16,399 nt of DNA from an uncultured Blautia sp. (GCA_938028845.1 CALIZJ010000208.1:1-16399); one strand, 5' to 3'. Positions 6,470-14,691 are shown, counted from the stretch's first letter. Numbers and translations: made by a program. Notes: a model not told the origin generated them from the letters alone.

Positions 6470-8329
6470 ATGATTCTGGAAAAGATAAAAAAGCCAAATG
6501 ACATTCACAAAATTGCATTGGCAGATTTTCCCTTGCTGGCGGACGAGATCCGCAGCATGCTGATCCAGTCGGTAAGCGATACCGGCGGACATTTGGCCTC
6601 CAACCTGGGCGTGGTGGAACTGACCATCGCCCTTCACAATATCTTAGATTTTCCCCAGGATAAACTGATCTGGGACGTGGGGCATCAGGCATATACCCAT
6701 AAAATTCTTACAGGAAGAAAGGATGCATTTTCTACCCTGAGAAAGGAAGGCGGTTTAAGCGGCTTTCCCAAACGGTGTGAAAGTGACTGCGATTCCTTTG
6801 ATACAGGACACAGCTCCAATTCCATTTCCGCCGGACTTGGATATGTACGGGCCAGGGATATCCTGGGACAGAAGCATTATGTAGTCTCTGTCATCGGAGA
6901 CGGAGCGCTTACCGGAGGCATGGCGTATGAGGCGTTAAATAATGCCGCGGAGCTGAAGACGAATTTTATTATCATTATTAACGATAACAGCATGTCCATT
7001 TCCAGAAACGTAGGCGGGATGTCCAGCTATTTAAGTTCTCTGCGCACAGCGGAAGCGTACACAGGGATCAAGCTGAATGTCACCAAAAAGCTGAAAAAGG
7101 TTCCCAAGGTAGGGACGGCTATCGTAGATACGGTGCGAAAGACAAAGAGCAGCATTAAGCAGCTTTTCATACCGGGCATGCTTTTTGAAAATATGGGACT
7201 GACTTATCTGGGGCCTGTGGACGGGCACAATATGCGTCAGATGATGAAATTATTTAATGAGGCGAAAAGAGTGGAAGGCCCGGTGGTGGTGCATGTCCTG
7301 ACTAAAAAGGGAAAAGGCTATACACCGGCCAGCACCCATCCGGAGCGTTTTCATGGGACAGGTCCTTTCGATGTGATGACCGGCAAACCTCTTACAAAGA
7401 AAAAAGCCCTTACTTATACAGATGTTTTTGCAAAGACGATGGTCCGCCTTGGAAGCGTGCAGAAAAAGCTGGCGGCAGTAACAGCTGCTATGCCGGAAGG
7501 AACCGGACTTATCAAATTCCAGAAAAACTATCCGGACCGTTTCTTTGATGTGGGAATCGCAGAGGAGCATGCAGTGACTTTTGCGGCAGGGCTGGCTCTG
7601 GGCGGTTTGGTTCCTGTAGTGGCGATCTATTCCTCTTTCCTGCAAAGGGCAGTGGATCAGATCCTCCATGACGTGTGTATGCAGAAACTTCATGTGATCC
7701 TGGCAGTGGACCGTGCCGGACTTGTAGGGGCAGACGGGGAGACCCATCAGGGATGTTTTGACCTCTCTTATCTGACCATGATCCCCAATCTGACGGTGAT
7801 GGCGCCGAAAAATGCCTGGGAGCTGGATAAGATGATGGAATTTGCCGTTGGTTATGAGGGCCCCATTGCCATACGTTATCCCAGGGGAACGGCTTATGAA
7901 GGACTTTCCCAGCATAAAGAGCCTATTCGTCTTGGAAAAAGCGAGATCCTGCACCGGGGGAAAAAATTGGCGATCCTGGCAGTGGGAAATATGGTGAAGA
8001 TTTGCCAGAGTGTTTATGAAACGCTCTGCCAGAGAGGGTATGCGCCTACCTTTGTGAACGTAAGGTTCGTAAAGCCCATGGATACCTCCCTTTTTGACGA
8101 ACTGGCAAAGGATCATCAGGTGTTTGTAACAGTAGAAGAAAATGTAAAAAACGGAGGATTCGGAGAGCATGTGGCTGCCTATATGGAAGCGTGCCATCCC
8201 ACAGCGCAGGTGCTTCCTATTGCCATTTGGGACAGATTTATCCCTCATGGGGAAGTGGAAAGCCTTCACGAAAAGATCGGCCTTTCTGCGGACCGTATCC
8301 TTCAGGCGATAGAAGGATTTGAAAACTAG
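6470..8329 (+). CDS. dxs: 1-deoxy-D-xylulose-5-phosphate synthase
   Basis: DXS joins pyruvate and glyceraldehyde 3-phosphate using thiamine diphosphate, the entry step of the MEP isoprenoid pathway. The 619-residue length is normal. The thiamine diphosphate site is seen as GDGALTGG (143-150) and NDN (171-173), with catalytic-site His in GGHLASNLG (41) and DVGHQAY (72). The middle domain contains FFDVGIAEEHAVTFAAGLA and the DRAGLVGADGETHQG segment diagnostic of DXS over transketolase. ATG 6470 follows AGAAGGA (6458-6464). Position 13 nt after ispA puts the first MEP step and prenyl chain elongation in one transcript, as in many Firmicutes. Confidence 0.97.
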   Translation: MILEKIKKPNDIHKIALADFPLLADEIRSMLIQSVSDTGGHLASNLGVVELTIALHNILDFPQDKLIWDVGHQAYTHKILTGRKDAFSTLRKEGGLSGFPKRCESDCDSFDTGHSSNSISAGLGYVRARDILGQKHYVVSVIGDGALTGGMAYEALNNAAELKTNFIIIINDNSMSISRNVGGMSSYLSSLRTAEAYTGIKLNVTKKLKKVPKVGTAIVDTVRKTKSSIKQLFIPGMLFENMGLTYLGPVDGHNMRQMMKLFNEAKRVEGPVVVHVLTKKGKGYTPASTHPERFHGTGPFDVMTGKPLTKKKALTYTDVFAKTMVRLGSVQKKLAAVTAAMPEGTGLIKFQKNYPDRFFDVGIAEEHAVTFAAGLALGGLVPVVAIYSSFLQRAVDQILHDVCMQKLHVILAVDRAGLVGADGETHQGCFDLSYLTMIPNLTVMAPKNAWELDKMMEFAVGYEGPIAIRYPRGTAYEGLSQHKEPIRLGKSEILHRGKKLAILAVGNMVKICQSVYETLCQRGYAPTFVNVRFVKPMDTSLFDELAKDHQVFVTVEENVKNGGFGEHVAAYMEACHPTAQVLPIAIWDRFIPHGEVESLHEKIGLSADRILQAIEGFEN

Positions 8330-8330
8330 C

Positions 8331-9140
8331 ATGAAAAAGAGATTAGATGTTCTGATGGTGGAACGTTCCCTTGCACCGTCCAGGGAAAAAGCAAAGGCGT
8401 ATATTATGGCTGGAGAAGTGTATGTGGACGGACAGAAAGAAGATAAGGCAGGCTCCATGTTTAAAGAGACTGTGAAGATAGAAGTAAGAGGAAATGTGCT
8501 CCCCTACGTAAGCCGGGGAGGCTTAAAGCTGGAAAAGGCCATGAAAAATTTCGACATTTCCTTAAGCGGTAAAGTATGTATGGATGTAGGCGCATCCACA
8601 GGAGGGTTTACGGACTGTATGCTTATAAACCAGGCGGTAAAAGTGTATTCCGTGGATGTAGGATACGGCCAGCTTGCCTGGAAGCTGCGCAATGATCCAA
8701 GGGTAGTTTGTATGGAAAAGACCAATATCCGTTATGTACTTTTGGAGCATATCCAGGAACCTGTAGATTTTTCTTCTATAGATGTTTCGTTTATTTCCCT
8801 GACGAAGGTTCTGCTTCCTGTGAGAAATCTTCTCACGCCAGAAGGGGAAATCGTGTGCCTTATTAAGCCACAATTTGAGGCAGGCAGAGAAAAGGTGGGA
8901 AAAAAAGGCGTGGTCCGTGATCCGGCGGTGCACATAGAGGTGATTCGTACAGTGACAGAGTATGCCATGAGTATTTTCCTGGAACCGCTGCATCTGTCCT
9001 ATTCTCCTATTAAGGGACCGGAAGGAAACATCGAGTATCTTCTCCATTTAAAAAAGAGGGATGAAGGCGCGGCTGTACAGCTTCCAGAAAGTATAAATAT
9101 CGAAGCTGTGGTCGCCGAGGCCCATGGAGAACTGGACTAA
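8331..9140 (+). CDS. tlyA: TlyA family rRNA (cytidine-2'-O)-methyltransferase
   Basis: TlyA/YqxC proteins methylate rRNA ribose positions in Mycobacterium (loss gives capreomycin resistance) and are often labelled hemolysin A; the rRNA methyltransferase role is the better supported one. The 269-residue protein has an N-terminal S4 RNA-binding domain (about 4-62, with LMVERSLAPSREKAKAYIMAG), then an FtsJ-type Rossmann domain with the SAM motif MDVGASTGGFTD (84-95), SVDVGYGQL (107-115) and the Lys motif LIKPQFE (177-183). ATG 8331, one base after the dxs stop, matches the family N-terminus; the TTG at 8319 in the same frame lies too close to AGAAGGA (8311-8317). It follows dxs as in B. subtilis (yqxC). 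Confidence 0.92.
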   Translation: MKKRLDVLMVERSLAPSREKAKAYIMAGEVYVDGQKEDKAGSMFKETVKIEVRGNVLPYVSRGGLKLEKAMKNFDISLSGKVCMDVGASTGGFTDCMLINQAVKVYSVDVGYGQLAWKLRNDPRVVCMEKTNIRYVLLEHIQEPVDFSSIDVSFISLTKVLLPVRNLLTPEGEIVCLIKPQFEAGREKVGKKGVVRDPAVHIEVIRTVTEYAMSIFLEPLHLSYSPIKGPEGNIEYLLHLKKRDEGAAVQLPESINIEAVVAEAHGELD

Positions 9141-9153
9141 GGAAACATGAAAC

Positions 9154-10014
9154 ATGGATAAGTTTTATATTATAACCAACAGCGACAAAGATAAAGACCT
9201 TAAGATAACCGGTCAGATCGTGGAATATTTAAAGGCAAATGGAAGAGAATGTCAGGTGCAGCAGGCAAAGCGAAGACGTAATGGTCCCTTTCATTACACG
9301 GACCCGGAACGGATTCCAAAGGGAACGGAATGTATCATAGTTCTGGGTGGGGACGGTACGCTTTTGCAGGCTGCAAGGGACGTGGTACACAGGGAGATTC
9401 CCCTTCTTGGGATTAACCTGGGAAATTTAGGCTTTCTGGCGGAGGTGGACACACAGTCATTGTATCCGTCTCTGGATAAGCTTATGGCGGGAAGCTATGA
9501 AGTGGAAGAGCGGATGATGCTGACCGGAACAGTCTACCGGGAGGGAAAGGTGATCGGCAGGGATATTGCACTGAACGATATCGTGATCAGCAGGGACGGC
9601 CCTCTTCGCGTGGTACGGTTTAATAATTATGTGAATGAAGAGTATCTTAATTCCTATAATGCGGATGGGATCATCATTGCCACCCCTACAGGGTCTACGG
9701 GATACAGCCTTTCTTCCGGCGGTCCTATCGTTTCCCCAAGTGCATCCATGATGATCATGACCCCCATCGCGCCGCATACATTAAACATCCGAAGCATTGT
9801 TTTTCCGCCGGAGGATGTGATCACGGTGGAAATTGGGGAAGGCAGGCGTGAGGACAAGGAAAACGGGCTGGCGTCCTTTGACGGGGATACTGCAATCCCC
9901 ATGGTGACAGGGGATCGGATTCAGATTAAAAAATCCGCTGTCAGCACAAAGATATTGAAACTAAATCACTTAAATTTTGTAGAGGTACTAAGACAAAAGA
10001 TGGGCAACAATTAG
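9154..10014 (+). CDS. nadK: NAD kinase
   Basis: NadK phosphorylates NAD to NADP. The 286-residue protein shows the kinase signature GGDGT (65-69), INLGNLGFL (87-95) and the substrate-binding block with ATPTGSTGYSLSSGGP (176-191). ATG 9154 is preceded by AAGGAAA (9139-9145); the ATG at 9147 is out of frame. The gene lies between tlyA and argR, a place where B. subtilis has no gene but many Clostridia carry nadK. Because DXS needs NADPH only indirectly (the next MEP step does), a functional link is plausible but only inferred. Confidence 0.96.
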   Translation: MDKFYIITNSDKDKDLKITGQIVEYLKANGRECQVQQAKRRRNGPFHYTDPERIPKGTECIIVLGGDGTLLQAARDVVHREIPLLGINLGNLGFLAEVDTQSLYPSLDKLMAGSYEVEERMMLTGTVYREGKVIGRDIALNDIVISRDGPLRVVRFNNYVNEEYLNSYNADGIIIATPTGSTGYSLSSGGPIVSPSASMMIMTPIAPHTLNIRSIVFPPEDVITVEIGEGRREDKENGLASFDGDTAIPMVTGDRIQIKKSAVSTKILKLNHLNFVEVLRQKMGNN

Positions 10015-10024
10015 GAGGACTAAG

Positions 10025-10492
10025 GTGAAGGTAGCTAGACATGAGAAAATAAAAGAACTGATCCAGCAATACGATATCGATACCCAGGAAGAACTGGCTG
10101 CAAAGCTTAACGAAGCGGGGTTTAAGGTGACACAGGCTACAGTTTCCAGGGACATCCGGGCTTTAAAGATGACAAAAGTAACAGGAAAAGACGGAAAGTC
10201 TCATTATGCAATCCTGAAGGAAGCCTCCGGTTCAATGGGAGACAGATACACCAGAGTCCTGCACGATGCTCTTACAAGTATAGATACCGGACAGAATATC
10301 GTGGTGATCAAAACCGTTCCAGGTATGGCCATGGGAGTGGCTGCGGCGCTGGATGCACTGGAATGGAAAGAAATTTTAGGCTGCATTGCCGGGGATGATA
10401 CGGTCATGTGCGTGACAAAGACGGCGGACCAGGCGGAAGACGTCAGGGAAAAACTGGCACAGATCCTGGGAAAGAAGGAACAGGAGATATAA
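10025..10492 (+). CDS. argR: Arginine repressor (ArgR/AhrC)
   Basis: ArgR is a hexameric regulator of arginine synthesis and breakdown that binds ARG boxes when loaded with arginine. The 155-residue protein has an N-terminal winged helix (1-70) with the recognition segment QATVSRDIRALK (37-48) and a C-terminal oligomerisation and arginine-binding domain (~75-155) with PGMAMGVAAALD (99-110) and the GDDT motif (123-126) that contacts arginine. The start is GTG 10025, 6 nt after AGGAGG (10013-10018). No arginine gene lies in this window; its place beside recN is conserved from Bacillus to Clostridia. Confidence 0.96.
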   Translation: MKVARHEKIKELIQQYDIDTQEELAAKLNEAGFKVTQATVSRDIRALKMTKVTGKDGKSHYAILKEASGSMGDRYTRVLHDALTSIDTGQNIVVIKTVPGMAMGVAAALDALEWKEILGCIAGDDTVMCVTKTADQAEDVREKLAQILGKKEQEI

Positions 10493-10496
10493 AAAT

Positions 10497-12185
10497 ATGT
10501 TGATTCAGCTTCATGTAAAAAATCTTGCACTGATAGAAGAAATCGATATGGAATTCGGTCCTGGTTTAAATATCCTTACCGGAGAGACCGGTGCCGGAAA
10601 ATCCATACTGTTAGGGTCTATGCAGCTTATTTTAGGCGGAAAGATATCCAGGGATATGATCCGGGAGAACGCGCCTTATGCTTTGGTAGAGCTGCTGTTT
10701 GAGGTAAAGGACGAAAAAGTAAGGAGCATATTAAAGGACTTGGACATTGAATTGGAGGACTCTCAGATTTTGCTGTCCAGAAAGATCATGGACGGCAGAA
10801 GCATCAGCAAGATTAATGGAGCTACCAGCACAGTTGGGCAGATGAAGGCTGCGGCGGCATGCCTTTTGGACATTCACGGACAGCATGAGCACCAGTCTCT
10901 TTTGTATGGGGACAAGCAGCTTGAGATACTGGATATATACGGGAGGGAGAGAATCTCTCCTTTAAAGAAAAAAGTAAAAAAAGCATATGAGGCATATAAA
11001 AAATGCCGACAGGATCTGGAAGCTCTTGACATGAATGAAGAGCAGAGGAACCGGGAAAAAGCCTTTCTGGAATTTGAGATCGGGGAGATTGAAAAGGCCC
11101 GCCTTGTTCCAGGTGAGGATGAGGAGCTGGCCCGTCAGTATAAAAAACTTGCTAACGGAAAAAAGATCCTGGAGGCTTTGCAGCTTGTGCACGCTTCTGC
11201 GGGATATGAGGGTGACGGCGCCGGGGAACAGCTTGGAATGGCTCTCCGGGAGCTTAATAAAGTCATGGAATACGATGAGGAGATTTCAGGGTTTTACCAG
11301 ACTCTAGAGGAAATCGAGGGACTTTTAAACGATTTTAACAGGGATGTTTCTTCTTATCTGGATCAGATGTCCTTTGACGATGCTTCTTTTTACGAAGTGG
11401 AACGGCGTCTGGATACCATAAACAGCCTGAAATCAAAATACGGACAGAGTATCCAGGCGATCCTTGCCTATAAAGAGGCACGGGAGCAAAAACTGGAAAT
11501 AATCAACCAATATGACAAAAAATTCCAGGAAGCCAAAGACAGGCTGAAAAAAGCAGAAAAAAATTTAAACGAGATTTCGCATGAACTGTCAAAAATCAGG
11601 AAAGAATACAGTAATGATTTAAAATTAAAGATCATAGAAGGTCTTAAAGACTTAAATTTCCTGGATGTGAATTTTGAAATTCATTTTGAAGAAAAGAAAA
11701 ACTGTACAGAAAACGGAAAAGATAATGTAGAGTACCGCATTTCCACAAATCCGGGAGAAAGTTTGAAACCTCTTGGAAAGATTGTGTCCGGCGGAGAGTT
11801 ATCCAGGATCATGCTTGCCATAAAAGCCATCCTGGCAGACCGGGATCAGATTGAAACGCTGATATTCGACGAGATAGATACCGGGATCAGCGGCAGGACG
11901 GCACAGAAAGTTTCAGAGAAGATGGCGGTGATCGGCAGACATCACCAGGTATTGTGTATTACCCATCTGCCTCAGATCGCTGCTATGGCAGACACACATT
12001 TTGAGATAGAAAAGCATATGAAAGGTATGGAGACGATCACAGAGATCCATCCTCTGTACGGAGAGGAGTCTGTCCGGGAGCTGGCAAGGCTTTTAGGCGG
12101 CGCGCAGATTACTCCTGCCGTGGTGGAAAATGCCAGGGAAATGAAAGAATTGGCACAGGTACATAAAAATACAAGACTGAAATAA
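10497..12185 (+). CDS. recN: DNA repair protein RecN
   Basis: RecN is an SMC-like ATPase acting early in double-strand break repair by recombination. The 562-residue length is normal. Walker A GETGAGKS (29-36) lies at the N-terminus, a long coiled-coil region fills about 155-385 with a central hinge-like section, and the C-terminal head has the ABC signature SGGELSR (near 430) and Walker B LIFDEIDTGISG (near 453-464), followed by ITHLPQIAA. ATG 10497 follows AGGAG (10482-10486). It is the last gene of the xseA operon and is followed by a strong terminator. No LexA box was recognised nearby. Confidence 0.97.
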   Translation: MLIQLHVKNLALIEEIDMEFGPGLNILTGETGAGKSILLGSMQLILGGKISRDMIRENAPYALVELLFEVKDEKVRSILKDLDIELEDSQILLSRKIMDGRSISKINGATSTVGQMKAAAACLLDIHGQHEHQSLLYGDKQLEILDIYGRERISPLKKKVKKAYEAYKKCRQDLEALDMNEEQRNREKAFLEFEIGEIEKARLVPGEDEELARQYKKLANGKKILEALQLVHASAGYEGDGAGEQLGMALRELNKVMEYDEEISGFYQTLEEIEGLLNDFNRDVSSYLDQMSFDDASFYEVERRLDTINSLKSKYGQSIQAILAYKEAREQKLEIINQYDKKFQEAKDRLKKAEKNLNEISHELSKIRKEYSNDLKLKIIEGLKDLNFLDVNFEIHFEEKKNCTENGKDNVEYRISTNPGESLKPLGKIVSGGELSRIMLAIKAILADRDQIETLIFDEIDTGISGRTAQKVSEKMAVIGRHHQVLCITHLPQIAAMADTHFEIEKHMKGMETITEIHPLYGEESVRELARLLGGAQITPAVVENAREMKELAQVHKNTRLK

Positions 12186-12204
12186 ATGCTTTTACAGCAT
12201 ACTA
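12175..12204 (+). promoter_or_regulatory. Possible sigma-G promoter for spoIVB, overlapping the recN terminator
   Basis: CATACTA (12198-12204) fits the forespore sigma-G -10 pattern CATnnTA. Eighteen nt upstream, GACTG (12175-12179) matches three of the four fixed positions of the -35 pattern GnATR. In B. subtilis spoIVB is transcribed in the forespore by sigma-G (and weakly sigma-F). The same heptamer is also the base of the terminator inverted repeat, so it could instead be there for base pairing. Confidence 0.45.
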
Positions 12205-12240
12205 AGGGAGGATGATCCGAAAGGAGATCCTCTCTTTTTT
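12204..12240 (+). terminator. Intrinsic terminator after recN
   Basis: A 10-bp stem pairs 12204-12213 (AAGGGAGGAT) with 12227-12236 (ATCCTCTCTT), with one G-T wobble and a 13-nt loop, followed by a run of T to 12240. The repeat extends outward: CATACT at 12198-12203 is complementary to AGTATG at 12241-12246, so a longer imperfect palindrome spans 12198-12246 with four T residues bulged out. Confidence 0.85.
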
Positions 12241-12266
12241 AGTATGTATGTAAAGGATGTGACAGA

Positions 12267-13478
12267 ATGAACAGAAAGAGGAAATACCGGCGTTTTGTGC
12301 TGTGGTGTCTGGGGCTGGATCTTCTTGCCATAGGGTGTCTGGGATACCGCTATCTGGACAGGAAGATACCTGACAAGCTGCATGTGGCGCAGGGGCAGGG
12401 CCAGGATGTACAGGAACTTTTGGAGCATCCAATGCTTACATTTGAGGATGCCATCACTGTTTCCCAGGAAGGAAGCTACCGGATTCCCTGCAAGCTGTTT
12501 GGGCTGATCCCTTTTAAGGAAATAAAGGTGATTCCTACAGAAAGTTCCCAGGTGCTTATAAGCGGCAGTGCAGTAGGCATCTATATGGAGACCCAGGGAG
12601 TGCTGATCGTAGATACAGGAGAAATCCTGTCTGAAGACGGCACTACAGAAGAGCCTGCAAAAAATATCGTCAAACCGGGAGACTACATTGTAGCATTTAA
12701 CCAGCAGGAGATTTCTACAAAAAAAGAATTGATGGATGACTTAAAAAATCTGAATGGGGAGGATGTGGTCCTGGATGTAAAGCGCGGAGACGAGACGATT
12801 CCTGTATCTGTGACTCCGGTAAAGGACACAGAAGGAGAGTATAAGCTTGGAATCTGGGTAAGGGATGATACCCAGGGAATCGGCACCCTGACCTTTGTGG
12901 ACGGAGAAGGACATTACGGCGCTCTGGGACATGGGATCAGCGATGTGGATACTGGTGAACTTTTAAACATTAAAGACGGTTCTCTTTACCAGGCACAGAT
13001 CCTAGGAATACAAAAGGGCAGCAACGGTTATCCGGGGGAACTTTCCGGCCTGATCCATTACGATGACCGTAATGTGATCGGCACCATCACCTCAAATACG
13101 AAAAACGGCATTTATGGCTCTTTCAATGGGAATATAGGCGGAAATATAGAACTGCAGCAGATGCCTGTAGGATATAAGCAGGAGATGGAAACCGGGCCCG
13201 CTTCTGTTTACTGCAGCATAGACGGAGAAGTGCAGGAATATACGGCGGAAATCACGAAAATAGATATGAATCATGAGGATACGAATAAAAGTTTTGTGAT
13301 CCAGATCACGGATCAGAGGCTTTTGGATGCTACGGGAGGGATTGTGCAAGGGATGTCTGGGAGCCCAGTGGTACAAAATGGAAAATTCGTGGGAGCCATC
13401 ACCCATGTCTTTGTACAGGATTCTACAAGCGGCTACGGCATCTTTGCCGAAACTATGCTGGAAGGAATAAGCGGCTGA
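12267..13478 (+). CDS. spoIVB: SpoIVB, forespore signalling serine peptidase (S55 family)
   Basis: SpoIVB is made in the forespore, exported to the space between the membranes, and cleaves SpoIVFA so that the SpoIVFB protease can activate sigma-K in the mother cell. The 403-residue protein has a basic N-terminus with one membrane/signal segment (about 9-29, FVLWCLGLDLLAIGCLGY), a PDZ domain (about 97-185, ending VSVTPV) and the S55 domain. Putative catalytic residues are H222 (in GALGHG), D349 (in ITDQRLL) and S364 (in GMSGSP); all three sit exactly 14 residues before the H236/D363/S378 reported for B. subtilis SpoIVB. ATG 12267 follows AAAGGA (12252-12257). The gene lies between recN and spo0A as in Bacillus. 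Confidence 0.96.
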   Translation: MNRKRKYRRFVLWCLGLDLLAIGCLGYRYLDRKIPDKLHVAQGQGQDVQELLEHPMLTFEDAITVSQEGSYRIPCKLFGLIPFKEIKVIPTESSQVLISGSAVGIYMETQGVLIVDTGEILSEDGTTEEPAKNIVKPGDYIVAFNQQEISTKKELMDDLKNLNGEDVVLDVKRGDETIPVSVTPVKDTEGEYKLGIWVRDDTQGIGTLTFVDGEGHYGALGHGISDVDTGELLNIKDGSLYQAQILGIQKGSNGYPGELSGLIHYDDRNVIGTITSNTKNGIYGSFNGNIGGNIELQQMPVGYKQEMETGPASVYCSIDGEVQEYTAEITKIDMNHEDTNKSFVIQITDQRLLDATGGIVQGMSGSPVVQNGKFVGAITHVFVQDSTSGYGIFAETMLEGISG

Positions 13479-13700
13479 TTCTTGTCAGATCATGTAGGGG
13501 AAGGTTGTGTAGGATTTGGGAGATTAAAGGGAATCTGTGATAAAAATCCTGACGCAAAATGGGCTGCGTCCGAACTCCTTAAAAATGGCGGCTTTGGGGC
13601 AGCTCGTTTTGAAGACGGAAAAAACAGGTTGGCGGATAATTGGATTTTTTTAGAAAACAGAAAAAAGAAAAATGAAGGAACAGCTCTAAGTATCCCCTTT
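13479..13700 (+). other. Non-coding stretch between spoIVB and spo0A with nested inverted repeats
   Basis: No convincing gene is present. Two paired structures are visible. AGGATTT (13511-13517) pairs with AAATCCT (13544-13550), enclosing AGATT (13521-13525) paired with AATCT (13532-13536). Next, 13555-13567 pairs with 13599-13611 over 13 bp with two wobbles (CAAAATGGGCTGC against GCAGCTCGTTTTG). A run of seven T occurs at 13645-13651 without a hairpin directly before it. The function is unknown; a spoIVB 3' UTR structure or a small RNA are possibilities. Confidence 0.4.
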
Positions 13701-13702
13701 TC

Positions 13703-13709
13703 TGTAGAA
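13703..13709 (+). promoter_or_regulatory. Degenerate Spo0A box
   Basis: TGTAGAA differs from the Spo0A box TGTCGAA only at the central C, a position that is normally important. It is listed because two better boxes lie within 80 bp. Confidence 0.25.
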
Positions 13710-13717
13710 AAATGACA

Positions 13718-13743
13718 GAAGGAAATCACGTTTCCTGTCGAAC
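13718..13743 (+). promoter_or_regulatory. Possible sigma-H promoter of spo0A
   Basis: GAAGGAAAT (13718-13726) fits the sigma-H -35 pattern RnAGGAwww completely. The -10 pattern RnnGAAT is approximated by GTCGAAC (13737-13743), one mismatch, after a 10-nt spacer where 11-12 is usual. The -10 overlaps the Spo0A box at 13736-13742. In B. subtilis the sporulation promoter of spo0A is read by sigma-H. Confidence 0.35.
13736..13742 (+). promoter_or_regulatory. Spo0A box (perfect TGTCGAA)
   Basis: TGTCGAA matches the Spo0A-P recognition heptamer exactly. It lies 31 bp before the -35 box of the sigma-A promoter of spo0A, consistent with autoregulation known in B. subtilis. Confidence 0.65.
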
Positions 13744-13772
13744 GAAAATGGAGGGTTTACCCCACTTTTGGC

Positions 13773-13802
13773 TTGATTTCGTCATTTGCGTTCTACTATA
13801 AT
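13773..13802 (+). promoter_or_regulatory. Sigma-A (vegetative) promoter of spo0A
   Basis: TTGATT (13773-13778, 4 of 6 matches) and a perfect TATAAT (13797-13802) are separated by 18 nt. Transcription would start near 13809 with a leader of about 75 nt. A Spo0A box on the opposite strand lies in the spacer. Confidence 0.65.
13778..13784 (-). promoter_or_regulatory. Spo0A box within the sigma-A promoter spacer
   Basis: TTCGTCA on the + strand is TGACGAA on the - strand, which fits TGnCGAA. It overlaps the last base of the -35 box and the spacer, where bound Spo0A-P would block sigma-A polymerase. Confidence 0.5.
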
Positions 13803-13884
13803 GTCTTTGATGTGCAAGAGGAAACCGAATGGCGCCGAGTTTATTGCATAAATAAAGAATGATGTAGTTAGGAGGATAAGCCTC

Positions 13885-14691
13885 ATGGGAAAATTAAATG
13901 TGGCGATTGCAGACGATAATGAAAAAATGGTAGAACTTTTAGGCAGGCTCATCGAGGAGGATAAGGATCTTGAACTTGTGGGAAAAGCCCACAATGGGGA
14001 AGAAATCTGCAGGATCATCAAAGAAAAGGAACCGGATGTGGTCGTTTTGGATATCATTATGCCAAAAGTGGACGGACTTTCTGTAATGGAAAAATTTGGA
14101 CATGACACAAGTCTGAAAAAAGTGCCATCTTTTATTGTCGTATCTGCAGTGGGACAGGAGCGGATTACTGAGGACGCCTTTAATCTTGGGGCAGACTATT
14201 ATATGCTCAAGCCTTTTGATAACCGGATGCTTTTAAACAGGATCAAACACATACGCCGCGTGGGAGAGAAAAAAGCGCGTGAGGTTACCCGCCAGAACGG
14301 AAGCGAAGAACAGAATACATATAAAGAAAGAAACCTGGAGGCGGATGTGACCAATGTGATCCATGAGATTGGTGTTCCGGCACACATAAAGGGATATCAA
14401 TACCTGCGGGATGCCATTATCCTTTCTGTAGACGATATGGAAATGTTGAATTCCATCACCAAGATCCTGTACCCCACCATTGCGAAAAAACATCAGACTA
14501 CCCCCAGCCGGGTGGAGCGTGCCATCCGCCATGCCATAGAGGTGGCGTGGAGCAGAGGTAAGATGGATACCATAGACGAACTGTTTGGATATACGGTGAG
14601 CACCGGGAAAGGAAAGCCTACAAATTCTGAATTTATTGCTCTGATCGCGGATAAGATAAGACTGGAATATAAAAATCACTCTTTCCATTAA
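13885..14691 (+). CDS. spo0A: Spo0A, sporulation transcription factor
   Basis: Spo0A is the response regulator whose phosphorylation commits the cell to sporulation. The 268-residue protein has a receiver domain (1-125) with acidic pocket D10/D11, phospho-acceptor D56 in VVLDIIMP (53-60), the switch Ser in VVSAVG and the Lys in MLKPFD. A linker (~126-148) leads to the C-terminal Spo0A DNA-binding domain with the highly conserved recognition helix SRVERAIRHAIEVAWSRG and the ending TNSEFIALIADKIRLEY. AGGAGG (13870-13875) precedes ATG 13885 by 9 nt. The upstream region holds a sigma-A promoter, a possible sigma-H promoter and Spo0A boxes. No terminator is evident after the stop, and the glgA promoter begins just before it. 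Confidence 0.98.
   Translation: MGKLNVAIADDNEKMVELLGRLIEEDKDLELVGKAHNGEEICRIIKEKEPDVVVLDIIMPKVDGLSVMEKFGHDTSLKKVPSFIVVSAVGQERITEDAFNLGADYYMLKPFDNRMLLNRIKHIRRVGEKKAREVTRQNGSEEQNTYKERNLEADVTNVIHEIGVPAHIKGYQYLRDAIILSVDDMEMLNSITKILYPTIAKKHQTTPSRVERAIRHAIEVAWSRGKMDTIDELFGYTVSTGKGKPTNSEFIALIADKIRLEYKNHSFH

Noticed and set aside
7250..8458. 402-codon open frame on the - strand
   Set aside because: It lies antisense to dxs and tlyA, whose products are unmistakable. The translation is rich in His, Cys, Arg and Ser with no family pattern, as expected for a shadow frame.
13482..13715. 77-codon open frame on the + strand between spoIVB and spo0A, starting with TTG
   Set aside because: It has no ribosome binding site, a rare start codon, no recognisable family, and it overlaps inverted repeats and a likely Spo0A control region. 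It is kept as non-coding.
13817..13830. Sigma-H-like AGAGGAAAC followed by CGAAT
   Set aside because: The two elements are almost adjacent, so they cannot act as -35 and -10 of one promoter.
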